Positions 9,874 through 18,319 of a stretch of 64,000 nt of DNA are shown one piece after another. The first letter of the stretch is position 1. The number at the start of each line of letters is the position of its first letter. The DNA is from Glaciecola sp. (GTDB lineage: Bacteria; Pseudomonadota; Gammaproteobacteria; Enterobacterales; Alteromonadaceae). Under the pieces are notes generated by a model, which saw nothing but the letters and a program-made list of their open reading frames with translations, had not been told where the DNA came from and did not search any database. Location: contig JAQXDG010000081.1 of the NCBI GenBank assembly GCA_029251505.1, forward strand, positions 1-64,000, read 5' to 3'. The position numbers and the translations under genes are program-made.

Positions 9874-11118
9874 ATGTCCCAAATTAATTCGATTGATTTA
9901 GATAATCTAGCTCAAAATATCAAGGTTTGGGCAAAAGCGCTAGGGTTTCAACACGTAGGTATCTGCGATGTTGATCTATCGCAACATAGTGATCACCTTA
10001 ACGCTTGGCTCGATAAGCAATACTATGGAGATATGCTGTATTTTCCTGAAAGAGGCATGCTACGTAGTGATCCGGCACAATTAGTACCGGGAACCGTGCG
10101 CATTATTAGTGTCTCTATGGATTATCTTCCACCAGATGCATCTTTTGCACAGCACTTATCAGATCCGACTAAAGGCTATGTTAGCAGATATGCATTAGGC
10201 CGTGATTATCATAAATTAGTACGCAAGCGACTAAAACAGCTTGGCGACCAAATCCACACTTATTGTGCAGACACGCAGTTTCGTCCGTTTGTGGATTCTG
10301 CTCCCATTTTAGAACATGCCGTGGCTGAAAAAGCTGGGATTGGTTTCACCGGTAAACATTCATTGACGATTAACCCGCAAACGGGTTCTTGGTCATTTTT
10401 AGGTGAACTGTTGATTAACTTACCCTTACCGATTGACTCGCCTATTGCGGATAACTGCGGCACTTGTACAGCATGTAAGAGTATCTGTCCGACAGGGGCT
10501 ATTGTGTCTGATTATGTAGTAGATGCACGTAAATGTATTTCCTATCTGACGATTGAACATCAAGGGGCAATCCCAGAACAATATCGCGCACCAATGGGTA
10601 ATCGAATCTATGGTTGTGATGATTGTCAGTTAGTGTGCCCTTATAATCGAGCAGCCCCATTAACCCAAGAATCTGATTTTTTTGCCCGTGAACCCTTGCA
10701 TGGCAATAGCTTGTTAAACTTATTTAGTTGGGATGAACAAACGTTTTTACGCCAAACTGAAGGGTCAGCTATCCGTCGTATTGGGTATGCTAAGTGGCAA
10801 CGAAATATTTCTGTCGCGTTAGGTAATGCGCCAACAGACACCGTCATCAGTACTGTATTGCACGATAAAAGTAAGCACTTACTTGCGATACAAGTAATGT
10901 TAAATAAACCTGAAACCTTAGAAAACCCAGAACAAGCAAGTCAATTAGCTAACATCGCTCGTACCTATGGGTTTGCTGAGATCCCATCATTACCTGATAT
11001 TACGATGCTTATTGAACATTTGAACTGGGCATTAAACACACATGGGCAATCTTCCCTCAACAGACAACAAGCAAGACTGGTACGCTCGATACAAAAAGGG
11101 CTAGTGCGCGATGCCTAG
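9874..11118 (+). CDS. queG: QueG, epoxyqueuosine reductase
   Basis: Cobalamin- and iron-sulfur-dependent reductase that performs the last step of queuosine synthesis on tRNA. Two 4Fe-4S clusters are indicated by CGTCTACKSICP and CDDCQLVCPYN. N-terminal conserved parts include GICDVDLSQH, SRYALGRDYH and FVDSAPILEHAVAEKAG. The C-terminal HEAT-like segment is present. The ORF track starts at 9862, overlapping the divergent nnr start; three in-frame ATGs occur within 13 nt and the third (MSQINSID) is chosen because it avoids overlap. None has a good Shine-Dalgarno, so the start is uncertain by a few codons. Its end contains the hemE terminator. Confidence 0.94.
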   Translation: MSQINSIDLDNLAQNIKVWAKALGFQHVGICDVDLSQHSDHLNAWLDKQYYGDMLYFPERGMLRSDPAQLVPGTVRIISVSMDYLPPDASFAQHLSDPTKGYVSRYALGRDYHKLVRKRLKQLGDQIHTYCADTQFRPFVDSAPILEHAVAEKAGIGFTGKHSLTINPQTGSWSFLGELLINLPLPIDSPIADNCGTCTACKSICPTGAIVSDYVVDARKCISYLTIEHQGAIPEQYRAPMGNRIYGCDDCQLVCPYNRAAPLTQESDFFAREPLHGNSLLNLFSWDEQTFLRQTEGSAIRRIGYAKWQRNISVALGNAPTDTVISTVLHDKSKHLLAIQVMLNKPETLENPEQASQLANIARTYGFAEIPSLPDITMLIEHLNWALNTHGQSSLNRQQARLVRSIQKGLVRDA

Positions 11119-11121
11119 CCC
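11093..11121 (-). terminator. Rho-independent terminator of hemE, inside the queG 3' end
   Basis: Read on the minus strand, GGGCTAG and CTAGCCC form a 7-bp stem around a GC-rich 10-nt loop, followed by TTTTTGT. This is a good intrinsic terminator for hemE, about 50 nt past its stop. The hairpin covers the last codons and stop of queG, so one sequence serves as coding end and opposing terminator. Confidence 0.7.
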
Positions 11122-11139
11122 TCTATTTACTATTTATCT

Positions 11140-11160
11140 CAGTGCTTAATTGCGGCACTG
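11140..11160. terminator. Small hairpin between convergent queG and hemE
   Basis: CAGTGC and GCACTG pair around a 9-nt loop, followed on the plus strand by an AT-rich TTAATAATAATT. It could end queG transcription, but the T tract is poor. Weak call. Confidence 0.35.
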
Positions 11161-11170
11161 TTAATAATAA

Positions 11171-12238
11171 TTATTTATGGTATTGCGCTGAGTATTTATG
11201 TACAGCTTCGACAAACACGCCTGCGTTTTCAGGTGGTACGTCTAAGTGAATACCATGACCTAAATTAAATACATGACCAGACCCTTCGCCAAATCCAGCT
11301 AAAATATGCTGAACTTCTTCTTCAATACGTGGCGCAGGTGCATACAGCACTGATGGGTCCATATTACCTTGTAACGCCACCCGATCCCCTACACGCGCTT
11401 TGGCGTTAGCAATATCGATCGTCCAATCAAGGCCTATCGCGTCACAGCCTGTATCAGCGATTGCTTCTAACCACATACCGCCATTTTTAGTAAACAGAGT
11501 AACAGGTACTTTTCGACCGTCATTTTCACGGATCAAGCCATCGACAATTTTATGCATATACTGTAACGAGAATAATTGATAATCACGTGGCGATAACACC
11601 CCACCCCACGTATCAAATATCATTACTGATTGCGCACCAGCTAAGATTTGCGCGTTCAAGTAAGAAATCACAGAGTCCGCAACTTTATCTAATAACAAAT
11701 GTAACGTTTTTGGTTCTGCAAATGCCATTTTCTTGATTTTAGTAAAGGCTTTACTCGAACCGCCTTCAACCATATAGGTCGCTAGTGTCCAAGGACTACC
11801 AGAAAAACCAATCAAAGGTACATCACCATTTAAGCCTTTACGGATCGTCCGCACGGCATTCATGACATATTGCAATTCCCCTTCAGGATCAGGGTGTGGT
11901 AATTGCTTCACCTGTTCTGCGCAGGTAATTGGACGCTCAAAACGTGGCCCCTCGCCTTCTTCAAAATATAATCCTAGGCCCATTGCATCAGGGATCGTTA
12001 AAATATCAGAAAACAAAATAGCAGCATCTAAGTCAAAGCGACGTAACGGTTGTAAGGTTACTTCACAGGCTAGCTCTGCGTTTTTGCATAACGACATAAA
12101 ATCACCAGCAACGGCACGTGTAGCCTTATATTCTGGTAAATAACGTCCAGCTTGACGCATCATCCATACAGGAGTGACGTCAACAGGTTGCTTGGCTAAT
12201 GCGCGCAAGTAGCGATCATTTTTTAATGGAATACTCAT
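11171..12238 (-). CDS. hemE: HemE, uroporphyrinogen decarboxylase
   Basis: Converts uroporphyrinogen III to coproporphyrinogen III in haem synthesis by removing four carboxyl groups. Conserved [15 protein letters not shown] carries the substrate-binding arginine. [13 protein letters not shown] includes the conserved aspartate, and [20 protein letters not shown] is also present. The 355-residue length is standard. The ORF track begins 13 codons upstream; the ATG giving [14 protein letters not shown] is preferred because AAGGA lies upstream and it matches the family N-terminus. nudC ends 57 nt upstream on the same strand, so nudC-hemE may be cotranscribed. Confidence 0.97.
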   Translation of the reverse strand: MSIPLKNDRYLRALAKQPVDVTPVWMMRQAGRYLPEYKATRAVAGDFMSLCKNAELACEVTLQPLRRFDLDAAILFSDILTIPDAMGLGLYFEEGEGPRFERPITCAEQVKQLPHPDPEGELQYVMNAVRTIRKGLNGDVPLIGFSGSPWTLATYMVEGGSSKAFTKIKKMAFAEPKTLHLLLDKVADSVISYLNAQILAGAQSVMIFDTWGGVLSPRDYQLFSLQYMHKIVDGLIRENDGRKVPVTLFTKNGGMWLEAIADTGCDAIGLDWTIDIANAKARVGDRVALQGNMDPSVLYAPAPRIEEEVQHILAGFGEGSGHVFNLGHGIHLDVPPENAGVFVEAVHKYSAQYHK

Positions 12239-12295
12239 GGTTATATTATCCTTTTCAATCAGCGCGCAGTCTACCAAAAAGCAGCCCTGCAGGCA

Positions 12296-13084
12296 TTAGG
12301 AATTTTGTCTTAGTTTGGCGCACGTGTAATCAATGAGATCGCGAGAGATAGATACCGAACTTGGAATATTAGGGAGAGCGTCAGGTGAGAACCAATCTGC
12401 TGCGAGAATTTCTTTACCATCAACAGCAATCTCTCCGCCCGCATATTCAGCCGTAAACCCGACCATTAGTTGATGTGGAAACGGCCAAGCTTGTGAACCG
12501 AAGTATTGAATATTCTTTAACTTAACACCAACTTCTTCTTCCACTTCTCGATGTACTGCTTGTTCTAATGATTCACCGCTCTCAACAAATCCAGCCAATG
12601 TAGAAAACATGGTCGGCGTGATATGACGGTTGCCTTGTGCGAGTAAGATCTGCTGACCATTATGGATAGCAACAATAATGCACGGTGATACACGCGGGTA
12701 AGAACGATGATGACAGACATCACAATGCCGCGCCATTTCCCATTGGACTTGGCGCGTTGATGAGCCACATTGACCACAATATTGATGTGTGCGCAAAAAT
12801 TGAGCATATTGCCATGCGCGGGCAATATGTTGAAAATCAAGATTGATACCGGTCATCATCACATCACGAAGTGATACCAGCTGATGATTAGGATCGGTTA
12901 AGGTGTCTTGCTGCAAATCCAACATCTTTACTATTTGCTGGGGATCTTCGTGCAATGTTACGGCGTCATTAACATACTCGGTGAGCGACAAGTGCTGAAT
13001 ACAACTTGGTAAGGTATAAACGTCGTTTTGAGGATAAATACACAATAAATTTTGAGAGAAAATAATCCAATGAATCTGCGGCAT
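12296..13084 (-). CDS. nudC: NudC, NAD(+)/NADH diphosphatase and RNA deNADding enzyme
   Basis: Nudix hydrolase that cleaves NADH and removes NAD caps from RNA. A zinc ribbon (CGQCGSSTRQ and CDVCHHRSYPRVSP) precedes the Nudix box GFVESGESLEQAVHREVEEEVGV. The NudC-specific array SQAWPFPHQLMVGF is present and distinguishes it from other Nudix families. The 262-residue length fits E. coli NudC (257). The divergent zur gene starts 94 nt away. Confidence 0.95.
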   Translation of the reverse strand: MPQIHWIIFSQNLLCIYPQNDVYTLPSCIQHLSLTEYVNDAVTLHEDPQQIVKMLDLQQDTLTDPNHQLVSLRDVMMTGINLDFQHIARAWQYAQFLRTHQYCGQCGSSTRQVQWEMARHCDVCHHRSYPRVSPCIIVAIHNGQQILLAQGNRHITPTMFSTLAGFVESGESLEQAVHREVEEEVGVKLKNIQYFGSQAWPFPHQLMVGFTAEYAGGEIAVDGKEILAADWFSPDALPNIPSSVSISRDLIDYTCAKLRQNS

Positions 13085-13140
13085 AACGAAATATGACTCA
13101 ATAATAAAAATATATTTTACACAATATCATAAACTAGCCT

Positions 13141-13169
13141 TTAACTACTTGTGCTTTTGCCGATATAAT
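13141..13169 (+). promoter_or_regulatory. Candidate sigma-70 promoter of zur
   Basis: TTAACT (4/6 to the -35 consensus) and a perfect TATAAT are 17 bp apart. The predicted transcription start, about 7 nt past the -10, falls only 2-4 nt before the zur ATG, implying a leaderless or near-leaderless mRNA. No Zur-box palindrome was recognised. Confidence 0.6.
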
Positions 13170-13178
13170 CCTAGCCCT

Positions 13179-13628
13179 ATGGATAAATTAATAGCAAAAG
13201 CAAAAGCGCATTGTGAAGACAATGGCGCTAGATTCACCCCCTTACGTGAGGAAGTGTATCGCATATTACTCAATAAAGCGGCGCCTATGGGCGCGTATGA
13301 CTTATTGGATCTGTTGCGTCAATCAAATGAGTCAGCGAAACCTGCAACCATCTATCGTTCGCTAGATTTTTTGCTGGATTTTGGGTTGATCCACAAACTT
13401 GAATCCACCAATACCTTTGTGGCGTGTCATCATTTTGGTTGCGCCCATCCAGTACAATTTTTAATTTGTGACGAATGTGGTGATGTTGCTGAAATCCAAT
13501 CAACATCTATTCACAATGCATTATCAGCACAAGCTAAGCAAATGGGATTTGTTGTTAAACAACAAACTATTGAAGCTCACGGCTCATGTAAAGCATGTGC
13601 CCAACCCAGCGAGATTGGGAAGGAATAA
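13179..13628 (+). CDS. zur: Zur-like zinc uptake regulator, Fur family
   Basis: Fur-superfamily metalloregulator of 149 residues that represses zinc acquisition genes when zinc-loaded. Winged helix (RFTPLREEVYRILL, YDLLDLLR, KPATIYRSLDFLL) is followed by the dimerisation domain. Structural zinc cysteines are CDECGD and CKAC, and a CHHFGCAHP segment forms part of the regulatory site. EAHGSCKAC at the end resembles Zur rather than Fur. The ORF track starts 10 codons early; the ATG of MDKLIAKAK is preferred because a TATAAT box lies just before it, so upstream codons would precede the transcript. cheX follows after 3 nt. Confidence 0.9.
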   Translation: MDKLIAKAKAHCEDNGARFTPLREEVYRILLNKAAPMGAYDLLDLLRQSNESAKPATIYRSLDFLLDFGLIHKLESTNTFVACHHFGCAHPVQFLICDECGDVAEIQSTSIHNALSAQAKQMGFVVKQQTIEAHGSCKACAQPSEIGKE

Positions 13629-13631
13629 ATA

Positions 13632-14096
13632 ATGAAAGTTGAGTTTGTGAATCCATTTATTAATGGTTTATTAAATACATTATCTATGATGGCTCAGACT
13701 GAATTACGCGCTGGTAAACCAAAATGAAAAGACGATGCCGTCGCACGGGGCGATGTTTCTGGTATTATTGGGATGGTCGGTTCCCAAGTACAAGGCTCCT
13801 TGTCTATTACATTTGAAGAAAATCTAGCCTTACATGTGATGGAAAAAATGCTCGGGGAAAAAGTCACTGAACTCAACCACGAGGTAGCTGACATGGTGGG
13901 TGAAATTACCAATATGATCTGTGGCAGCGCCAAAGGCGAATTATCCGAAAAAGGCTATGAGTTTAATATGGCGACACCTGCAGTCGTAACTGGAAAAAAC
14001 CATACTATTAATCATCAAGTTGACGTTCCAAGAGTCATTTTGCCATTCGATAGTGATTTTGGGCGAGCATTTATTGAGATTTGCTTCAACAAATAA
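13632..14096 (+). pseudogene. cheX: CheX-like chemotaxis phosphatase, interrupted by in-frame TGA
   Basis: The reading frame begins at an ATG 3 nt after zur (MKVEFVNPFINGLLNTLSMMAQTELRAGKPK). It stops at TGA (13725-13727) and then continues in the same frame as KDDAVARGDVSGIIGMVG to residue 154. Both halves resemble the CheX/chemotaxis-phosphatase family, and the reading frame is kept, so a point nonsense change rather than an indel is indicated. The CheX phosphatase motif ExxN is intact in GEITNMICG, and the C-terminal VILPFDSDFGRAFIEICF is conserved. The ORF track lists only the part from 13773. Either the gene is a very recent pseudogene, the base is a sequencing error, or a shortened protein starts at the internal ATG. 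Confidence 0.85.
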
Positions 14097-14205
14097 GTCA
14101 ATTACCATTCATTTTAGTATTATATCTAAAAACAGTTAAATATTTCATATATCTGTTCTACAATTCTATTAAATATTATTACCTTTTATTACACAGGACG
14201 TAATC

Positions 14206-15357
14206 ATGAATTTTTCTTTTAAGAAAACGCTTGTTGCTGCGGCAACTCTTTCTGCTTTAACCATAGCTAGCCCTTCTTTTGCTGATAACCACAGCGACCA
14301 TGACAACACCAATTATAAAAAATGGGTGGGTATATTTGGTCAGTATTATCACCCCGATGGCGACAAACCCAATGAAATCGGTGGCGGCTTTTTGCAAGAT
14401 GGTGCCGCACTCGGTGGGGAATTTGGTATACGCTTTACGCCACGCTGGGCAATGCGTATTGAGGCTGCGAAAACTAATGTAGATGTTGACAATAATGCCT
14501 TTGGTGTTGGCTCTGTCGACGGTCAGAAAATTGCTGCGGATGCGCTGTATTTCCAAGACGATTTGCAAACTTATTTATTCACCGGCTTACAACATGCCGA
14601 TGATGATTTTGATGATTATCTTGCTGTTGCAGCGGGTATCGGTAAACATTGGTCATTGAGCGAACACACCCGTTTGATTACCGAAGCCACCGCTTACCAC
14701 GCATTCTCCGATAGCTATAACGATTTCAGTTTAAAACTTGGCGTTGCATATGTATTTGGTGAAATTGCACCAAGCTACGCACCGGCTAAGCGCGAAAGTG
14801 ATACGGACAGAGATGGTGTCGCTGACAGCATTGACCAATGCTTAAATAGCGCCTATGGTGAAAAAGTTGCAGCCAATGGTTGTGCCGTGAAAGACGCTGA
14901 TAATGATGGCGTCGCTGATTCCATGGACTTATGTTTAAGCACGCCAAAAGGTGACAAGGTCAATACCTCAGGTTGCTCAGTAATGGTTGCAGAAGAAATT
15001 GAAGTCAAATTATCTGCTTTGTTTGCAAATAACTCTTCTGTTATCCAAAACCCTGCTGATGTGAAATTTGCAGAGTTTGCCGATTTCTTGAAACGCTACC
15101 CAAAAGCAACAGGGGTGGTTGAAGGCCATACATCGATTGTAGGGACTGCAGCCTATAATCAACTGTTATCGCAAAAACGCGCTGAAGCAGTCAAAGCCTT
15201 ACTCATTTCTCGTTATGGTGCACCAGCTGATCGCATAACAGCATTGGGCTTCGGTGAATCTCAACCGGTTAATCTCGCCAATACCCCTGCTGCACATCGT
15301 GAAAACAGACGTATTATTGGTGTTGTGAAAGTAATGGTCGAAAGTAAAACCAAATAA
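14206..15357 (+). CDS. OmpA-family outer membrane protein with TSP3 repeats
   Basis: 383 residues: signal peptide (1-26, ending SPSFA), an eight-stranded barrel-like domain (about 35-190), two calcium-binding thrombospondin type 3 repeats (DTDRDGVADSIDQC and DADNDGVADSMDLC, about 197-255), and an OmpA-like peptidoglycan-binding domain (about 265-375). It probably ties the outer membrane to the cell wall, similar to OprF. In the OmpA_C core the usual GHTD reads GHTS, so the acidic residue that contacts diaminopimelate is replaced; the later arginine (KRAEAVK) is kept. AGGA precedes the ATG. A strong terminator follows, and it is monocistronic. Confidence 0.88.
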   Translation: MNFSFKKTLVAAATLSALTIASPSFADNHSDHDNTNYKKWVGIFGQYYHPDGDKPNEIGGGFLQDGAALGGEFGIRFTPRWAMRIEAAKTNVDVDNNAFGVGSVDGQKIAADALYFQDDLQTYLFTGLQHADDDFDDYLAVAAGIGKHWSLSEHTRLITEATAYHAFSDSYNDFSLKLGVAYVFGEIAPSYAPAKRESDTDRDGVADSIDQCLNSAYGEKVAANGCAVKDADNDGVADSMDLCLSTPKGDKVNTSGCSVMVAEEIEVKLSALFANNSSVIQNPADVKFAEFADFLKRYPKATGVVEGHTSIVGTAAYNQLLSQKRAEAVKALLISRYGAPADRITALGFGESQPVNLANTPAAHRENRRIIGVVKVMVESKTK

Positions 15358-15370
15358 ATAGCACATAAAT

Positions 15371-15406
15371 AAAACCCCAAGGTTGCACTGCATCTTGGGG
15401 TTTTTT
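15371..15406. terminator. Bidirectional terminator between ompA-like gene and dnaB
   Basis: An 11-bp perfect stem, AAAACCCCAAG with CTTGGGGTTTT, around a 12-nt loop, with TTTTTT on the plus strand and TTTTATTTAT on the minus strand. It can end both convergent transcripts. Confidence 0.85.
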
Positions 15407-15476
15407 ATTGTTCGTTATTATTGCGCATTACTGCGAAATATTGCGGATTTTGCTGGGAAGCACGTTGGATTAAATA

Positions 15477-18191
15477 CTAGTAATCATCCGAACGCTCTGG
15501 ACCGGTGTAATTATCAAAGCGTGAAAACTGCCCTTGGAACGCCAGTCGACTTGTTCCAATCGGACCATTACGTTGTTTACCAATAATGATTTCTGACACA
15601 CCTTTGTCTTCAGAATTCTCGTTATACACTTCATCTCGATAAATGAACATGATCAAATCCGCATCTTGCTCAATGGAGCCTGATTCACGAAGATCAGAGT
15701 TAATAGGACGTTTGTCTGCACGTTGCTCAAGGCTTCGGTTAAGTTGTGATAAGGCAATGACTGGCACCTCAAGCTCTTTGGCTAAGGCTTTGAGAGACCG
15801 CGAAATCTCAGCAATTTCTAAGGTTCGGTTGTCACTCAACGACGGCACTCGCATTAGCTGCAAGTAATCGATCATAATCATGCTGATGCCGCCTTTATCC
15901 CGCGCTAACTTGCGTGCACGCGATCTAACATCCATGGGCGTTAGACCCGATGAATCATCAATAAACAGGTTGTCTTTATCTTTTAGCATCGCCATCGTAT
16001 TGGAGATCCGCGCCCAATCATCATCATCAAGTTGAGCTGTACGAATTTTGGTTTGATCAACCCGACTCAATGACGCGAGCATCCGCATCATTAACTGTTC
16101 AGAGGGCATCTCTAAACTGAACACTAATACCGGTTTATCTTCGAGCATCATCGCATTTTCGGCGAGGTTCATCGCAAATGTCGTATTATGTACGAATATA
16201 TCTTGAGCGATGAAGTTATGTAAATCAGGTACGGTCAAATCATAAACTTGCTTATGACCTTGATACTCTATTGCCGTGATTTTATCCCAATACACATCAG
16301 AATTAGCTAAATCAGATAAATATTGATCAGCGAATAAATCTGCATAAAATTGTGCACGATGACGTGATAAATGACGCGCTGACACACCTGTTAAATCAGG
16401 ACTAAAACCATCTGGCATTGGTTTGCCGGCAGCAGCAAAAATACTTGGCCAACTGCGATCACCTTTGAGACTTAGCACATACTCATTAGCCGATAAAGGC
16501 AGACTGTCCACGTTACTTTCTGCGCTTTCTTGTTGTAAAAGGGCCAATGCAGCTGCGCATTGTTGAGATTCACCAAGCACACCGATATCGTTAATAAACT
16601 TAATAATACTGGGCTTATCTAGTACCTCAACCTCATAATGTGGTTGTGCATTAGAATAATTGGACGATTTACTGCGCAGCTTGGCAATAATCCCAAAACG
16701 TAACAACAAATGCTGGATTTGCTGGGCAAGTACAGAGCTTGTCGTCCCATAACTGACTCGAACCTGATTGTTACTTTGAATAAACACGCCACCATCACAG
16801 GCAAACATCTGATTGAGTAGCAATGTGATACAAGGTTTAGTCCAAGTAAACACCGCTGCCGCTAATGATTTTTCATGAGCCTGTTTATTATCTAAATCGT
16901 GATTTAATAATAATGGCTTAACCGGATTTATTTGAGTTGAACCTTGCTCAAAAAGAGAATGCGTATTACGCGTAAATTCAGTCCCTAATACTGCACACAA
17001 CTCAGTATAGGTTTGCGGCATAGAAAGTGAACTAGCGAGTGCTTTACTGGATATTTTTGCTTGGGTGATACAGCTATTTAATAACGCCGCAAATTGCGCT
17101 CGTAAAGATTGTGCTTCAGAAGCATCACTCATCATATATGCAATGGCTTTTATTTCATGCTCTGGTGGTTGGCATTGACCAAAAATCGGTAAATTACGAG
17201 GAATTGCAATTTGTTCACCCGTGTTTATCTCACTTAATGGCTGCCATCCATTTCCTGTCAAAAATGGATGAGTCAGGGTCGTTTCTATTGATTTACCTAA
17301 TGCCGTGGTGACTCGAAAAACGGGTTTCAAACCATCATCGACAAATTCAGAAGCATGGCCTGCTACGCACTTAAATCGATTGTCTACCGATAAAACAGGT
17401 GCATGCTGCGCTGCCACTAGATCATCAATGCTATTCAATGCGCCGGTTGTAGGGTCAACAAGCTGCGAACCGCTTACGATACATTTTCCCATCGAAGGCC
17501 TAGCCGCCACGATAATCAAGTCACTCGGCTGCATGCCTGATGTCTTTTTATCTAAATCAACAAATCCGGTAGATACACCGGTCACCGCTTTATTGTTTTT
17601 AACCAATTGCTCAAGACGATCGATCGTTTTACCTAGCACTGATTCGACGTTGCGCGGACCTTCATTTTCACCTGTACGTTTTTCTGCAATTTCGAAAACC
17701 CGACTTTCCGCCATATCCAATACATCAGCACTGTCACGACCTTCAGGGTTATAGCCGACCTCGGCGATTTCGTGAGCGACACCAATCAATTCACGGACAA
17801 TGGCACGCTCTTTGATAATTTTTGCATAAGACACCACATTGGCAGCACTCGGGGTATTTTTGGCAAGTTCAGCGAGATAAGCAAAGCCACCGGCCTCATC
17901 AAGCTTGTCATGTTGCTCTAAATGTTCAGACGTGGTAATTACATCAACCGGCTGGTTGTTGGCAAGGAGCTTTAAAATTGATTGATAAATGACCTGATGC
18001 GACCGATTATAAAAATCCGATTCAATCACAATCTCGGCCACTTTATCCCAGCTATCAGGTGCTATCAGCATAGAACCAATAACGGATTGCTCAGCTTCAA
18101 TCGAATGTGGCGGGATCTTTAGCTTTTCAACAGATTCATCATTGTACTTATCTTTGTACTTGTTGTTCTTTCGACTCTTATCCGATTGCAT
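15477..18191 (-). CDS. dnaB: DnaB replicative helicase precursor containing an intein
   Basis: 904-residue precursor; removing the 433-residue intein leaves a 471-residue DnaB, the length of the E. coli protein. The N-terminal primase-interaction domain (PHSIEAEQSVIGSML onward) and linker are followed by the RecA-like ATPase. Walker A ARPSMGK-TTFAMNL is split after its lysine, at the position equivalent to K236 of E. coli. Walker B (GISMIMIDYLQLM), the arginine-finger region and SGSIEQDADLIMFIYRDE are intact. The ORF track starts at a TTG; the ATG of MQSDKSRKN is preferred. The helicase can only bind ATP after protein splicing. It lies downstream of the ribosomal operon, as in E. coli. Confidence 0.95.
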   Translation of the reverse strand: MQSDKSRKNNKYKDKYNDESVEKLKIPPHSIEAEQSVIGSMLIAPDSWDKVAEIVIESDFYNRSHQVIYQSILKLLANNQPVDVITTSEHLEQHDKLDEAGGFAYLAELAKNTPSAANVVSYAKIIKERAIVRELIGVAHEIAEVGYNPEGRDSADVLDMAESRVFEIAEKRTGENEGPRNVESVLGKTIDRLEQLVKNNKAVTGVSTGFVDLDKKTSGMQPSDLIIVAARPSMGKCIVSGSQLVDPTTGALNSIDDLVAAQHAPVLSVDNRFKCVAGHASEFVDDGLKPVFRVTTALGKSIETTLTHPFLTGNGWQPLSEINTGEQIAIPRNLPIFGQCQPPEHEIKAIAYMMSDASEAQSLRAQFAALLNSCITQAKISSKALASSLSMPQTYTELCAVLGTEFTRNTHSLFEQGSTQINPVKPLLLNHDLDNKQAHEKSLAAAVFTWTKPCITLLLNQMFACDGGVFIQSNNQVRVSYGTTSSVLAQQIQHLLLRFGIIAKLRSKSSNYSNAQPHYEVEVLDKPSIIKFINDIGVLGESQQCAAALALLQQESAESNVDSLPLSANEYVLSLKGDRSWPSIFAAAGKPMPDGFSPDLTGVSARHLSRHRAQFYADLFADQYLSDLANSDVYWDKITAIEYQGHKQVYDLTVPDLHNFIAQDIFVHNTTFAMNLAENAMMLEDKPVLVFSLEMPSEQLMMRMLASLSRVDQTKIRTAQLDDDDWARISNTMAMLKDKDNLFIDDSSGLTPMDVRSRARKLARDKGGISMIMIDYLQLMRVPSLSDNRTLEIAEISRSLKALAKELEVPVIALSQLNRSLEQRADKRPINSDLRESGSIEQDADLIMFIYRDEVYNENSEDKGVSEIIIGKQRNGPIGTSRLAFQGQFSRFDNYTGPERSDDY
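16185..17483 (-). mobile_element. Intein with LAGLIDADG-type endonuclease region in DnaB Walker A
   Basis: 433-residue in-frame insertion starting with Cys (CIVSGSQLVDPTTG, block A) and ending with His-Asn (FIAQDIFVHN, block G), followed by extein Thr. Block B is KSIETTLTHPFLTGNGW, with the TxxH splicing motif. Block F is VYDLTVPDLHNFIAQD. Between them, two degenerate LAGLIDADG-like helices can be seen (AIAYMMSDA and LNQMFACDGG), each keeping an acidic residue at the expected catalytic position. The splicing residues Cys1, block B His, penultimate His and terminal Asn are all present, so splicing should be active; homing activity is uncertain. The insertion keeps the frame exactly. Confidence 0.95.
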
Positions 18192-18221
18192 TGCCACGAC
18201 CAAAACTAAAAAGGGAGATTG

Positions 18222-18249
18222 ATTATACTTGATTACGCTGCATCCTCAA
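18222..18249 (-). promoter_or_regulatory. Candidate dnaB promoter
   Basis: On the minus strand TTGAGG and TATAAT are separated by 16 bp, about 30 nt before the dnaB ATG. The perfect -10 lies just downstream of the rplI terminator, which fits an independent dnaB transcript. Confidence 0.55.
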
Positions 18250-18263
18250 TCAAAAATGCAGGC

Positions 18264-18290
18264 AAAAAAAAACACCGCCAAGGCGATGTT
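18264..18290 (-). terminator. Terminator of the rpsF-rpsR-rplI operon
   Basis: Minus-strand AACATCGCC and GGCGGTGTT form a 9-bp stem (one G-T pair) with a two-base core, followed by an uninterrupted run of T. Located about 30 nt after rplI, a classical intrinsic terminator. Confidence 0.85.
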
Positions 18291-18319
18291 TTTATTCAAC
18301 TAACTAATTATTGTTGTGA

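Noticed and set aside
13725-13760. TGA in cheX as a selenocysteine or programmed readthrough codon; a tiny hairpin GACG-ATGC-CGTC follows it.
   Set aside because: No conserved Cys is expected at this position in CheX and no redox role is known; the hairpin is only 4 bp and does not resemble a bacterial SECIS element.
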